DNA of 64,000 nt from Rhizobium etli CFN 42 (GCF_000092045.1 NC_007761.1:871001-935000), one strand, 5' to 3'; positions 26,493 to 35,517 are shown, counted from the first letter of the stretch. Notes: generated by a model not told the origin, from the sequence alone. Made by a program: numbers and translations.

Positions 26493-27287
26493 ATGACTTC
26501 AAGCGACGGCATGGCCCAGACACGCGAGACCGGCACTCTCGGCAAATTAATGGTTCTCCTCGATCTCGTCACTCATGCGGATACGCCATTGCGCTTCACC
26601 GATATCCTGGCGCGCGCCGGCCAGCCGCGCGGCACGCTGCATCGCCAGCTCAGCCACCTGGTGGAGGAGGGGCTGCTCGAGCTCGATGGCGACGGCCGTT
26701 ATGCGCCGGGCCTGCGCCTGCTCGATTTTGCCGCACGCAGCTGGGCGCGCAACGAATTCCGCCAGGTTGCCGAACCGCACCTGAGCGAGCTCCAGCAGGC
26801 GACCGGCGAGACGGTGCATCTCGGCGTTCTCCGGGGACAGTCGATCATTTATCTCGACAAGGTTGAAGGCCGTCAGCCGGTGCGCATGTATTCGCAGATC
26901 GGCAACGCTTCGCCCTGCTACTGCACCGGCGTCGGCAAGGCCGCTCTTTCGCTGCTTCCGCCGGAAACTCTTGTCGATCTCCTCGCCGGCCTGAGCTTCA
27001 CCAGCTTTACCGCCTCGACACATGCTTCGGCCGAGACGCTTGCCGCCGAAATCCGCGAGATTGCCGAACAGGGCTATGCTTTCGACCGCGAGGAGCACGA
27101 GGCGGGCATCCGCTGCGTCGCCGCACCCGTCTGGTCGGAGGATCGAACCTTCATCGGCGGCATTTCGGTCACCGGCCCGGCCTATCGGCTGTCGATGGAA
27201 CTTCTGCGTCAGTGGGCCGTTCCAGTGCAGCTGGCGGCTGCAAGGATTATGGAGGGCATGCGCGTCCGCCTCGGCCCGCGCCGCTGA
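26493..27287 (+). CDS. IclR-family transcriptional regulator
   Basis: A 264-residue regulator. The N-terminal winged helix-turn-helix is at about residues 12-75 (LGKLMVLLDLVTHADTPLRF, then RGTLHRQLSHLVEEGLLEL). The C-terminal effector-binding domain contains ETVHLGVLRGQSIIYLDKVE, the family signature around YCTGVGKAALSLL, and GIRCVAAPVW. It is transcribed away from the sugar-acid operon, and the intergenic palindrome fits IclR binding, so it probably represses that operon until a pathway sugar acid is present. No strong ribosome-binding site precedes ATG 26493; ATG 26511 is an alternative. Confidence 0.9.
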   Translation: MTSSDGMAQTRETGTLGKLMVLLDLVTHADTPLRFTDILARAGQPRGTLHRQLSHLVEEGLLELDGDGRYAPGLRLLDFAARSWARNEFRQVAEPHLSELQQATGETVHLGVLRGQSIIYLDKVEGRQPVRMYSQIGNASPCYCTGVGKAALSLLPPETLVDLLAGLSFTSFTASTHASAETLAAEIREIAEQGYAFDREEHEAGIRCVAAPVWSEDRTFIGGISVTGPAYRLSMELLRQWAVPVQLAAARIMEGMRVRLGPRR

Positions 27288-27496
27288 CGGTCATCGTTAC
27301 GCCCTTTGCTTGGACCTGCTCGCTAAGCATGCTTATGATAAGCGCGATATTGAGATTTACGGGCGAATCACGCGAAGTGGAATGGCCCGCGAAATCAACC
27401 AGGCATCGGCCGACGGCTGTCTACTGAGACCGGTTCACGTCATGCAATTCACGCTCGTCACGCCTCGATGCAACCGAACCGGCCGCGGCGCCGAAG

Positions 27497-28243
27497 ATGA
27501 AAACTGTGATGGTACCCTTGTCGCAAACATCCACGGAAGAAGACGATTACATCAACGAAATCGCCGGCCTGAAGACGCAGTTCGATATTTTCCGTTTCTT
27601 GAAACGCGTCACGGAAGCCTATCGCAGCCGCGCCTTCATGGTTCTCAACCTGCCGCCGACCACCTCTCTCGACCTTCAGGGCAGCACCGTCATCACCAGT
27701 TGGCCGGCCGAGCTTCTGGCGCTCTACGACCAGGAAGCGCTGATGGTGAACAGCCCGGTTCTGAGACGGCTGAGAACATCGACGCGGCCTTTCTTTTACG
27801 ACATGACGCGCGAGACCTGGTCGCGCGACGACGGCAAGTCCGTTCTGGTCACGGGGTTGTTCGAGCGTTTCAGGATGATGCGCGGGGCCTATTTCCCAAC
27901 ACATGAGGCCTCCGGCCTGCGCGGCGCCGTCTCCTTCGCCGGCGACCGCGAACCGTTCAGCGCCGCCGAGATGCGCGAGCTCTGCTATATCGCCATCCAT
28001 GTCTTCGACAGGCTTGCCGAAATCAGAAACCTCGATACGCGCATGACCGACTCGCTGACCGACCGCGAGATCGACTGCCTCAATTGGACGGCCGCCGGCA
28101 AGACCAGCGCCGAGATCGCGGAAATCCTGGCGCTGTCCGAGCATACGGTCAATCATTACCTCAACCGCGCCACCAAGAAGCTCGATACGGTCAATCGCAC
28201 TCAGGCGGTCGCCAAGGCGCTGCGGATCGGCCTGATCAAATAA
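27497..28243 (+). CDS. LuxR-type regulator with autoinducer-binding-like domain
   Basis: A 248-residue protein. The N-terminal ~165 residues resemble the autoinducer-binding fold (FMVLNLPPTTS, SWPAELLALYDQEALMVNSPV, FPTHEASGLRGAVSFAG). A LuxR helix-turn-helix fills the C-terminus (LTDREIDCLNWTAAGKTSAE, LSEHTVNHYLNRATKKL). No luxI-type synthase is nearby, so it is a LuxR solo whose ligand, if any, is unknown. The HTH is typical, but an Asn-His replaces the commoner VKxH in the recognition helix. The sigma-54 promoter lies 100 bases after its stop. Confidence 0.85.
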   Translation: MKTVMVPLSQTSTEEDDYINEIAGLKTQFDIFRFLKRVTEAYRSRAFMVLNLPPTTSLDLQGSTVITSWPAELLALYDQEALMVNSPVLRRLRTSTRPFFYDMTRETWSRDDGKSVLVTGLFERFRMMRGAYFPTHEASGLRGAVSFAGDREPFSAAEMRELCYIAIHVFDRLAEIRNLDTRMTDSLTDREIDCLNWTAAGKTSAEIAEILALSEHTVNHYLNRATKKLDTVNRTQAVAKALRIGLIK

Positions 28244-28342
28244 GTCGCAAAAATTGCGGCGCTCTGTGGCCGGCCGCTCAGTGCTTAGGCAGGCCCTGGA
28301 TGTTCCCCGGCGCCTCTGCGCGCTTTTCCCGATTTTTTCATC

Positions 28343-28358
28343 TGGCACGCTTTCTGCA
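28343..28358 (+). promoter_or_regulatory. Sigma-54 (RpoN) promoter
   Basis: TGGCACG-CTTT-CTGCA matches the RpoN consensus TGGCACG-N4-TTGCA at every fixed position but one, with exact GG/GC spacing. Transcription would start near 28369. The ATG of a candidate ORF preceded by AGAGGGGA lies at 28391, and mrp lies at 28858. Confidence 0.72.
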
Positions 28359-28390
28359 TCCCCTTTGCCAGAGGTCCAGAGGGGACTTTG

Positions 28391-28861
28391 ATGACCAGCG
28401 CCAGGAAATGGCGCGGCCGACACACCGCTGCCCGACGCCGAAGCCGCTTCTCTCCCGGTCTTCGGCGTCGGTGGCGGTTGTTGCCTTTTGGCACCGCTTC
28501 TTTCGCAGCTGTTTACGAATTCCTCTTCCCGGTCACTTTTCCCTGGCCTTTTTTTCGGCTTGCGCTAGTTCGCCCCGCATTGCGCCGGTTCTCGGGGAGA
28601 GAGACCGTTGCGGCCATCAGGGCGAAATGCCCGGCGGACTTGATGGCCGCAACGGATTCGCTGAATTCCCGCCGGGTTTTTCGAGGCCGGCAGATTGATT
28701 TTCCTCCCGATGATTTTGTTTGGCGAAGGCGTGCGGCTCCACTATCTCTACCGCATGATTTCATGCCTTGGTCGGAATCGGCCAAGGCTAAAAATCATGT
28801 GTGCGTCTTGAAAGACGCGCGGCGCCGAAGTCTGCGAGAAGAAGCAATGAGGGTGGAATGA
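28391..28861 (+). CDS. Doubtful ORF downstream of the sigma-54 promoter
   Basis: A 156-codon frame with a good ribosome-binding site (AGAGGGGA, six bases before the ATG), located about 22 bases after the predicted sigma-54 start, whose stop overlaps the mrp start in an ATGA arrangement. Against it: the product is extremely Arg-rich at the N-terminus, shows no known domain, has no third-position GC bias, and runs through an intergenic-type palindrome. A hydrophobic stretch occurs at about residues 33-60. It may be a short leader, a decayed gene, or no gene at all. Confidence 0.28.
   Translation: MTSARKWRGRHTAARRRSRFSPGLRRRWRLLPFGTASFAAVYEFLFPVTFPWPFFRLALVRPALRRFSGRETVAAIRAKCPADLMAATDSLNSRRVFRGRQIDFPPDDFVWRRRAAPLSLPHDFMPWSESAKAKNHVCVLKDARRRSLREEAMRVE
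28754..28799. repeat. Palindromic element
   Basis: CATGATT (28754-28760) pairs with AATCATG (28793-28799), enclosing an inner CCTTGG/CCAAGG stem around a GGAATC loop. The structure is of the dispersed intergenic palindrome type common in rhizobia; only one copy is seen in this window. Confidence 0.6.
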
Positions 28862-30027
28862 CCGACGTGACGAAGGAACAGGTTCTTGAAACGCTGAAGA
28901 CCGTGCGCGGACCGGATCTCGAACACGACATCGTCGCGCTCGGCATGGTCTCCGATGTCTTCATCTCCGATGGCAAGGTCTATTTCTCCATCACCGTTCC
29001 GGCCGAGCGCGCCAAGGAGCTGGAGCCGATGCGGCTCGCCGCCGAGCGCGTCATCAAGGAGATGCCGGGTGTCAAGGGTGCGCTCGTGACACTGACGGCG
29101 GACAAGAAGGCCGCCGCCGCCGCGCCCGCTGCCCGCCCGGCCTCGAATCCGCCCCACGGTCACGCCGGTCATGATCATGGGCATCACGCGCATGCGCCGC
29201 AGCAACAGCCGCCCCGCGCCGGCAAGATCGGTGTCCCCGGTATCGGCGCCATCATTGCCGTCGCCTCCGGCAAGGGCGGGGTCGGCAAGTCCACCACCGC
29301 CGTCAACCTGGCGCTCGGCCTGCTCGCTAATGGTCTCAGGGTCGGCATTCTCGATGCTGATATTTACGGCCCCTCGATGCCGCGGCTCTTGAAGATCGCC
29401 GGCCGTCCGACGCAGATCGATGGCCGCATCATCAATCCGATGGAGAATTACGGCCTTAAGGTCATGTCGATGGGTTTCCTCGTTGACGAGGAGACGGCGA
29501 TGATCTGGCGCGGGCCGATGGTTCAGTCTGCTTTGATGCAGATGCTGCGCGAAGTCGCATGGGGCGAGCTCGACGTCCTCGTCGTCGACATGCCACCCGG
29601 CACCGGCGATGCGCAATTGACGATGGCCCAGCAGGTGCCGCTTGCCGGCGCCGTCATCGTTTCCACGCCGCAGGATCTCGCCCTGATCGATGCCCGCAAG
29701 GGCCTCAACATGTTCCGCAAGGTCGAGGTGCCGGTGCTCGGCATCGTCGAAAACATGAGCTATTTCATCGCGCCCGACACCGGCACCCGCTACGACATCT
29801 TCGGCCACGGCGGCGCCCGCAAGGAGGCGGAGCGCATTGGCGTGCCTTTCCTCGGCGAAGTGCCGCTGACGATGAACATCCGCGAAACGTCCGACGCCGG
29901 CACGCCGCTCGTCGCCTCCGATCCGAACGGCGTCGTCGCTGGCATCTATCGCGGCATCGCCGCCAAGGTCTGGGAGCAGCTCGCCGGCCAGTCCCAGCGC
30001 CCGGCGCCGGCGATCGTTTTTGAATGA
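28858..30027 (+). CDS. mrp: Mrp/ApbC-type P-loop ATPase, iron-sulfur carrier family
   Basis: A 389-residue member of the Mrp/NBP35 family, which loads Fe-S clusters onto apoproteins. A MIP18/DUF59 domain covers about residues 1-82. A His-rich linker (HGHAGHDHGHHAHAP, about 100-115) leads to the deviant Walker A ASGKGGVGKSTTAVNLA and DMPPGTGDAQL. Where E. coli-type Mrp has the cluster-binding CxxC after ENMS, this protein reads FIAPDTG, and I find no Cys in the whole sequence. It therefore cannot hold a cluster by cysteines in the usual way. The start is ATG 28858 with GAGGG upstream; the longer frame from 28801 is less likely. Confidence 0.92.
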   Translation: MTDVTKEQVLETLKTVRGPDLEHDIVALGMVSDVFISDGKVYFSITVPAERAKELEPMRLAAERVIKEMPGVKGALVTLTADKKAAAAAPAARPASNPPHGHAGHDHGHHAHAPQQQPPRAGKIGVPGIGAIIAVASGKGGVGKSTTAVNLALGLLANGLRVGILDADIYGPSMPRLLKIAGRPTQIDGRIINPMENYGLKVMSMGFLVDEETAMIWRGPMVQSALMQMLREVAWGELDVLVVDMPPGTGDAQLTMAQQVPLAGAVIVSTPQDLALIDARKGLNMFRKVEVPVLGIVENMSYFIAPDTGTRYDIFGHGGARKEAERIGVPFLGEVPLTMNIRETSDAGTPLVASDPNGVVAGIYRGIAAKVWEQLAGQSQRPAPAIVFE

Positions 30028-30466
30028 CGTCCGTTATGGGCAGGACTTCCGGGCCAGGGCGCGTATGACGGCAAAGCGCTGAGCCGCCGAATCACCGTTG
30101 CGATCACCCCGAATTGTGCGGGAAATGTGGTGAAAAGCCGCGCTTCACGGAAGATGTCTTGATTATTTCACGGCTTTGCTTCATATGCCGCGGCGCCATG
30201 ATGGCATTGCTGCAGATGCTCAATAACGGCCGTCTTCGTTTCGAGGGTCCGGCCCGCCTGCAAGGTCGAAGGATGGGTACTGCGATGCGGTGGAGCACAA
30301 TGGGCATGCTGGCTTTCGAGGCCGGATGCAGCCGGAGTTTTATGAACTTTCTTGAACCGCTTCCGTTTGGACATGGGACGAGCCGCCCTCGCATTGCCGC
30401 GAATGGCGGCCGCATGGAAAGGCTTTCGATGATGGCGATGACCACGAAGTGTCGTGAGCATCGGAG
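30028..30466. other. Intergenic region upstream of corA
   Basis: These 439 bases contain open frames on both strands (for example 30198-30479 on the plus strand) but no domain, codon bias or ribosome-binding site that would support a gene. I see no M-box or other Mg2+ riboswitch. It probably holds the corA promoter and leader. Confidence 0.5.
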
Positions 30467-31453
30467 ATGCTGCCGGTGATCACCGCTTACAGTTCCAGTT
30501 GTAAGTCGGTCGAGATCCGCGATCTCGCGCAGCCGGCATCCTTTCCCCAGGATGTAGTCTGGATCGACATGGTCGAGCCGACCCGCGAAGAGGAGCTTTA
30601 TGTCGAGAAGGTTCTCGGCATCGAGGTTCCGACCCGCGACGACCTCAAGGATATCGAGCCTTCCGCCCGCCTCTATGTCGAAAACGACGCCGTCTTCATG
30701 ACCGCCTCGCTCGTCTGGAAAGCCGATACCGACGCGCCGACCCTGACCGATGTCGCTTTCATCCTGGCCGGACACCGTCTGGTCACCATCCGTTATGCCC
30801 ACCCGAAATCCTTCGCGCTGTTCATCGCCGCCCTTCACCGGCTGCCGGAAAACTGGCGCAGCGGCGCGGCCCTTCTCGCCAAGCTGCTCGAGACGATCGT
30901 CGACCGGACCGCGGAAATCCTCGAAATCTCCGTTTCGCGCATCGACATCCTGTCGACGCATGTCTTCGGCGACCGGGCGAAAAAGGTGCGCAAGCCGTCG
31001 AACTACCTTGAGGAAAAGCTGCGCGATATTGCCGGTCATCACCGCATGATCAGCAAGCTGCGCGACAGTCTCGGTTCGCTGTCCCGGCTGCTGACCTTCT
31101 TTCACACGATCCCGGCGATCCAGCAGGACCGCGAGGCGAAGGAGCTCTGCCGCACCGTCTCGCGCGATATCCAGTCGCTGTCGGAACACGCGTCCTTCAT
31201 CGCCGCCAACATCACCTTCCTGCTCGACGCCTCGCTCGGTCTGATCAACATCGAGCAGAACTCGATCATCAAGATTTTCTCGATCGCCTCGGTCGTGTTC
31301 CTGCCGCCGACATTGGTCGCCTCCGTCTATGGTATGAATTTTCAGGTCATGCCGGAACTGGCCTGGACGGCGGGTTATCCCTATTCGCTGGCTTTGATGG
31401 TAATATCAGCCGTCATCCCCTTTTTCTTTTTTCGCTGGAAAGGCTGGCTCTGA
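30467..31453 (+). CDS. corA: CorA-family magnesium/divalent cation channel
   Basis: A 328-residue inner-membrane protein. The long cytoplasmic N-terminal domain (about 1-265) ends in the stalk helix, and two C-terminal membrane helices follow. The selectivity signature YGMNFQVMPEL lies between them at the periplasmic loop. The C-terminus is FFFFRWKGWL. The family takes up Mg2+ and sometimes Co2+ or Ni2+. GTG 30476 could be the start instead of ATG 30467, with GGAG nine bases upstream. The kup gene starts 18 bases after the stop. Confidence 0.93.
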   Translation: MLPVITAYSSSCKSVEIRDLAQPASFPQDVVWIDMVEPTREEELYVEKVLGIEVPTRDDLKDIEPSARLYVENDAVFMTASLVWKADTDAPTLTDVAFILAGHRLVTIRYAHPKSFALFIAALHRLPENWRSGAALLAKLLETIVDRTAEILEISVSRIDILSTHVFGDRAKKVRKPSNYLEEKLRDIAGHHRMISKLRDSLGSLSRLLTFFHTIPAIQQDREAKELCRTVSRDIQSLSEHASFIAANITFLLDASLGLINIEQNSIIKIFSIASVVFLPPTLVASVYGMNFQVMPELAWTAGYPYSLALMVISAVIPFFFFRWKGWL

Positions 31454-31471
31454 GGAGCTTGTTGAAATTTG

Positions 31472-33370
31472 ATGTCCGACGAGAGCCATCCGCACGAACG
31501 CCACATGACGCCGCGCAAGCTGTTCTATCTCGCGCTCGGTTCCGTGGGTGTCGTCTACGGCGATATCGGCACGAGCCCGCTCTACGCTTTTCGCGAGGCG
31601 CTGAAGCCCGTCGCCCATGACGGCGTCACCCGTTTCGAGGTTATCAGTCTGATTTCGCTGATGATCTGGGCACTGACCATCATCGTCACCATCAAATACG
31701 TTCTCTTCCTGTTGCGCGCTGACAATGACGGGGAGGGCGGCACGCTGTCGCTGCTCGCCCTTCTGATGAAGACCGCCAACGGCCATACCGCACTGCTGAT
31801 GCTGCTCGGACTGATGGGCGCTGCCCTGTTCCTCGGCGATGCGATGATCACGCCAGCGCTTTCGGTGCTGTCGGCCGTCGAGGGTCTGAAGCTCGTCACG
31901 CCCAGCCTGGCGGAATATATCGTGCCGATCTCGGTGGTGATCCTGGCGCTGCTCTTCGTCGTGCAATCGCGCGGCACCGGCGCCGTCGCCAAGTTCTTCG
32001 GACCGATCACTGCCGTCTGGTTCCTCGTCATGGCCGCCGCCGGCATCTCCCATATCTCGGACGATTTCGGCATCCTCGCCGCCTTCAATCCCTATTATGC
32101 CGTCAGTTTCCTGCTGCATGAGGGTTTTTACGGTGTCGTCGTTCTCGGCGCGGTCTTCCTGACGGTGACGGGAGCCGAGGCGCTTTATGCCGATCTCGGC
32201 CATTTCGGCCGCCGCCCGATTCAGTGGGCTTGGTTCCTGCTGGTCTTCCCGGCGCTGACGCTGAACTATCTCGGGCAGGGCGCACTCGTGCTCGGCAAGC
32301 CGGAGACGATGTCCGATCCCTTCTATCTGATGTATCCGCAATGGGCGCTGCTGCCGGTCGTCATCCTGGCGACCGCGGCGACGATCATCGCCAGCCAGGC
32401 CGTCATAACGGGCGCCTTTTCGCTGGTGCGCCAGGGCATCAACCTCGGCTTCCTGCCGCGCATGGAAATCCTCTTCACCTCGGAAACCAACACGGGGCAG
32501 ATCTTCTTGCCGTCGGTCAACGCCGTGTTGTTTTTCGGCGTCATCTTCCTGGTGCTGAGCTTCAAGACTTCGGACGCCTTGGCGACCGCCTACGGCATCT
32601 CCGTCACCGGCGCCATGGTCGTCACCTCGATCATGGCTTTCGAATTCGTCCGCGCCCGCTGGAACTGGTCGCTGCCGGTCGCGGTCATCGCGCTCGCGCC
32701 GCTCGTCGTCCTCGAAATGATCTTCCTCGGCGCCAACCTTCTGAAGATCCACGATGGCGGCTATATCCCGATCCTGATCGCCACCGCCTTTACCGTCGTC
32801 ATGTGGACCTGGCGCCGCGGCACCGCGATCCTGATGGAGAAGACCCGGCACACCGATATTCCGCTCGCCTCCTTCGTCAGTTCCATTGAGCGCAAGAGCG
32901 AGCATTCGCCGGCGCAGGTTCCGGGCACGGCGATCTTCCTGACCAGCGATCCGGAATCGGCCCCCGCCGCCCTGCTGCACAATCTCAAGCACAACCACGT
33001 GCTTCACGATCGCAACGTCATCCTGACGATCCGCACGGTCAACAAGCCGCGAGTGCCGAGCCACGACCGCTACAAGGTCGAGCCGATTTCCGAACGCTTC
33101 TCGCGCGTCGAGCTGCTCTTCGGCTTCATGGAATCGCAGAACGTCTCGCAGGCGCTGGCAACGCTGCGCAAGACCGGACTGAAGTTCGACATCATGTCGA
33201 CCTCCTTCTATCTCGGCCGCCGCAAGCTGGTGCCGGATGCCAAGTCGGGCATGCCCTACTGGCAGGACCGGCTCTACATTGCGCTGGCCAACGCCGCCGC
33301 CAACCCCTCGGACTACTTCCGCCTGCCGGCAAACCGCGTGGTGGAACTGGGATCGCATGTGATCATTTGA
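31472..33370 (+). CDS. kup: Kup low-affinity potassium transporter
   Basis: A K+/H+ symporter of the KUP/HAK family, 632 residues. It begins with the family signature [20 protein letters not shown], contains the TLSLLALL and [17 protein letters not shown] blocks, and has about 12 membrane segments up to residue ~430. A soluble C-terminal domain follows (from about [20 protein letters not shown]). ATG 31472 is preferred over TTG three bases upstream. It is 18 bases downstream of corA, so Mg2+ and K+ transporters probably share a transcript. A large inverted repeat follows the stop. Confidence 0.95.
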   Translation: MSDESHPHERHMTPRKLFYLALGSVGVVYGDIGTSPLYAFREALKPVAHDGVTRFEVISLISLMIWALTIIVTIKYVLFLLRADNDGEGGTLSLLALLMKTANGHTALLMLLGLMGAALFLGDAMITPALSVLSAVEGLKLVTPSLAEYIVPISVVILALLFVVQSRGTGAVAKFFGPITAVWFLVMAAAGISHISDDFGILAAFNPYYAVSFLLHEGFYGVVVLGAVFLTVTGAEALYADLGHFGRRPIQWAWFLLVFPALTLNYLGQGALVLGKPETMSDPFYLMYPQWALLPVVILATAATIIASQAVITGAFSLVRQGINLGFLPRMEILFTSETNTGQIFLPSVNAVLFFGVIFLVLSFKTSDALATAYGISVTGAMVVTSIMAFEFVRARWNWSLPVAVIALAPLVVLEMIFLGANLLKIHDGGYIPILIATAFTVVMWTWRRGTAILMEKTRHTDIPLASFVSSIERKSEHSPAQVPGTAIFLTSDPESAPAALLHNLKHNHVLHDRNVILTIRTVNKPRVPSHDRYKVEPISERFSRVELLFGFMESQNVSQALATLRKTGLKFDIMSTSFYLGRRKLVPDAKSGMPYWQDRLYIALANAAANPSDYFRLPANRVVELGSHVII

Positions 33371-33388
33371 GGGGGGATAAAGACCCCG

Positions 33389-33516
33389 CCCCAAACCCCT
33401 CCTCACAAGGGGGAGGGGCTTAACCTGCCGCACCGTTTCGTAAATATCTCGGCGTTTCGGGCGTAAGTGCGACGGTGCCTCTCCAAGCCCCTCCCCCTTG
33501 TGGGGAGGAGTTGGGG
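33389..33516. repeat. Nested inverted repeat (rhizobial intergenic mosaic type)
   Basis: Outer arms of 33 and 32 bases (33389-33421 and 33485-33516) are nearly perfect complements, beginning CCCCAAACCCC and ending GAGTTGGGG. An inner pair GCACCGT/ACGGTGC lies at 33430-33436 and 33472-33478. The arms resemble the CCCCTCCCC-rich element at 41045-41077. It could fold into a very stable hairpin in RNA after kup. Confidence 0.8.
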
Positions 33517-33634
33517 AGGGGACTTTGTAAGGGATGCGTCCCGTCAAACCAGCTACATTAGAACATACAAATCGCCACAGCCACATTCCGGCACACCTCG
33601 TTAACCGGACGTCAAGGTTAATGAGAGATTTTCG

Positions 33635-34846
33635 ATGGCATGTTCCCGCGTTCCATGCCCGGAGTTCGTGTTGCGTCGAAAGAGCCCTTCCCGTAGCAAG
33701 CTGCGTCTTCTCCCCGAGAACTGGGTGTCGCCCGCCATCTTCGGGCTTGCCGGCTGGCTGATCTTCCCGAGCGTTGCCTCCCACGCCGATCTCGCCACCA
33801 TGCTTGCTGGTCTCGACCGTGAGGGGGAGAGCTGGCGCATGGTGCTGACCAATTCGCCGGCCGGCTCCATCCATCAGGCCGAGCTCGCCTTCGCCGATCC
33901 GGCAGCGACCGGCTCGATCGCCTCAGGCGCTGGCATGGTGCTGCCCGACGGCCGCAAGGTGGCTTTTACGGCCAAGGAAAAGGGGCACGAGGACACGCCG
34001 GACGAGGACCGTGTCATTCGCGGCACGAAGAAAGGCCGCGTCGTCGCGGTCGAGAAGATGAAGCCGCCGAAGGATTTTTCCGCCGGATCGATTCTCGAGC
34101 GCACCAAAATGCTCTTCACCCCGAATTTCGATCTCAAGGACCGGTCGGCTTTCGTCAAGCCGAAGATCCAGGGCAGGGAAATCGAGATCGCCACCTCTTT
34201 TTATAAGAAACAGCCGGTGATGCCGGAGGTCGGCGTGCCGGCGATCCTCGCAACCCTCGTCACCAGCAACAAGGCCGACGTGCTTGCCACCGCCTATGCG
34301 CCGGCAGCACCGGATTATGCCCGCCAGTCCCCCTTCGATTCGATCCTGACCGAACCGGACAGCGGCCGCTTCGTGCCCCAGATCGGTCCGGGCGACCACG
34401 CCTGGGCTGCAAGCGTGCTGCCGCCGAGCGTCTTTTCCGCCCGCGAGCAGCAATGCCTTGCCTCTGGCATCTATTTCGAGGCGCGTGGGGAATCGGTGAA
34501 GGGCCAGGCGGCCGTCGCCCAGGTCATCCTCAACCGCGTTCGCAACCCCGCCTATCCCAAGAGCATCTGCGGCGTCGTCTACCAGAACGAGGATTGGCGC
34601 AACCGCTGCCAGTTTTCCTTCGCCTGTGACAGCATCAAGGACCGGGTGAATTCGCAATATCACTGGCGGGTGGCCCGTGACGTGGCCATGGCGGTGACAT
34701 CAGGCAAGATCTGGCTGCCGCAGGTGGGGTCGGCAACGCACTACCATGCCGTTTATGTCCGCCCGAAATGGGCAAAGACCATGGAAAAGGTCGGGCGCAT
34801 CGGTCTCCACGTCTTCTACCGCACCTATGGCGGCGGCTGGAGCTGA
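33635..34846 (+). CDS. SleB-type cell wall hydrolase
   Basis: A 403-residue exported protein. The N-terminus is basic (VLRRKSPSRSKLRLL) and followed by a hydrophobic segment (PAIFGLAGWLIFPSVASHA) that is a signal peptide or anchor. The C-terminal Hydrolase_2 (SleB) domain at about 275-395 shows LASGIYFEARGESVKGQAAV, AQVILNRVRNPAYPKSICGV, CQFSFACDS and VGSATHYHAVYVRPKW, with Glu in EARGE as likely catalytic residue. The middle ~200 residues are unassigned. It probably acts on peptidoglycan in the periplasm. The start is not certain. Confidence 0.87.
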   Translation: MACSRVPCPEFVLRRKSPSRSKLRLLPENWVSPAIFGLAGWLIFPSVASHADLATMLAGLDREGESWRMVLTNSPAGSIHQAELAFADPAATGSIASGAGMVLPDGRKVAFTAKEKGHEDTPDEDRVIRGTKKGRVVAVEKMKPPKDFSAGSILERTKMLFTPNFDLKDRSAFVKPKIQGREIEIATSFYKKQPVMPEVGVPAILATLVTSNKADVLATAYAPAAPDYARQSPFDSILTEPDSGRFVPQIGPGDHAWAASVLPPSVFSAREQQCLASGIYFEARGESVKGQAAVAQVILNRVRNPAYPKSICGVVYQNEDWRNRCQFSFACDSIKDRVNSQYHWRVARDVAMAVTSGKIWLPQVGSATHYHAVYVRPKWAKTMEKVGRIGLHVFYRTYGGGWS

Positions 34847-34983
34847 GAGAAAGCGCTGGCCGGGCCTATTTTCCGCCCCTAAAAGCGGATTCTTTCCGTC
34901 GAATTTGCCCGCTCGGCTGGAAATCGACTTATCTCATTGATTTCACGAATTTATTTTCTGGCTGGACAGAAGCTGTCTACGCC

Positions 34984-35012
34984 TTGACTATACCAATCCC
35001 TAAAACTATGTT
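34984..35012 (+). promoter_or_regulatory. Promoter of the F0 ATP synthase operon
   Basis: TTGACT (34984-34989) and TATGTT (35007-35012) separated by 17 bases, about 105 bases before atpI. It is a good sigma-70-like match in the expected place. Confidence 0.6.
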
Positions 35013-35116
35013 GCGCGCGACTTCAGAACGGGCCGGAAGGGTCTCAACCTTCGCGTCCGGGGTCCGAATAACCGGGGTATCGGGAGTGCGGGCGACGGGC
35101 AGGCGAGGAGAGACCC

Positions 35117-35455
35117 ATGGCGGACGACCGCGAGGAAAGTCTTGAGAAGCGCCGTGCGCAGCTGGAAGCGGAACTCGCGACCAAGCGCGCTGAGGCGGGA
35201 GTGGAACATGCAAGCGAGGCCCAAGCCGAGGTAAGCCGCAGAGGTTATGCCCAGGCGATGAAGCTTTCCAGCGAGTTCATTGCCGCAATCCTCGTCGGTG
35301 CTTTCCTTGGCTGGTTCCTGGACTATTCTGTTGGCACGGCGCCTTGGGGGTTGATTGTTCTTCTGCTTCTCGGATTCTGTGCCGGCGTTCTGAACGTGCT
35401 GCGTTCCGCGGGGGTGGTTGCCCATCCGCTGGACGACAAGGATGACAAAAAATAA
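35117..35455 (+). CDS. atpI: ATP synthase protein I
   Basis: A 112-residue membrane protein. A charged N-terminal helix (ESLEKRRAQLEAELATKRAE) is followed by two membrane segments (FIAAILVGAFLGWFLDYSV and LIVLLLLGFCAGVLNVLRSA). AtpI/AtpZ proteins assist c-ring assembly or Mg2+/Ca2+ handling. It starts the F0 operon, 62 bases before atpB. Confidence 0.9.
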   Translation: MADDREESLEKRRAQLEAELATKRAEAGVEHASEAQAEVSRRGYAQAMKLSSEFIAAILVGAFLGWFLDYSVGTAPWGLIVLLLLGFCAGVLNVLRSAGVVAHPLDDKDDKK

Positions 35456-35517
35456 GGGCCGGTCCCGGTCCAGTGCAATGACCCCGCGTCCTGCGGGCCA
35501 AAGAGAGAGAACAAGCG

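Larger units (their letters stand above)
28244..28857. other. Long intergenic region between the LuxR-type gene and mrp
   Basis: These 614 bases contain a sigma-54 promoter (28343-28358), a weak candidate ORF behind it (28391-28861) and a palindrome (28754-28799). No known domain is found in any frame. One frame from about 28395 to 28520 has coding-like third positions but begins with stop codons, so a decayed gene is possible. Confidence 0.6.

Noticed and set aside
30114..30479. 121-codon frame before corA
   Set aside because: No ribosome-binding site, no codon bias, no domain; the corA start lies within its end.
31406..33874. 822-codon minus-strand frame opposite kup
   Set aside because: Antisense to kup and to the hydrolase gene start; charged low-complexity product and an intergenic repeat within it.
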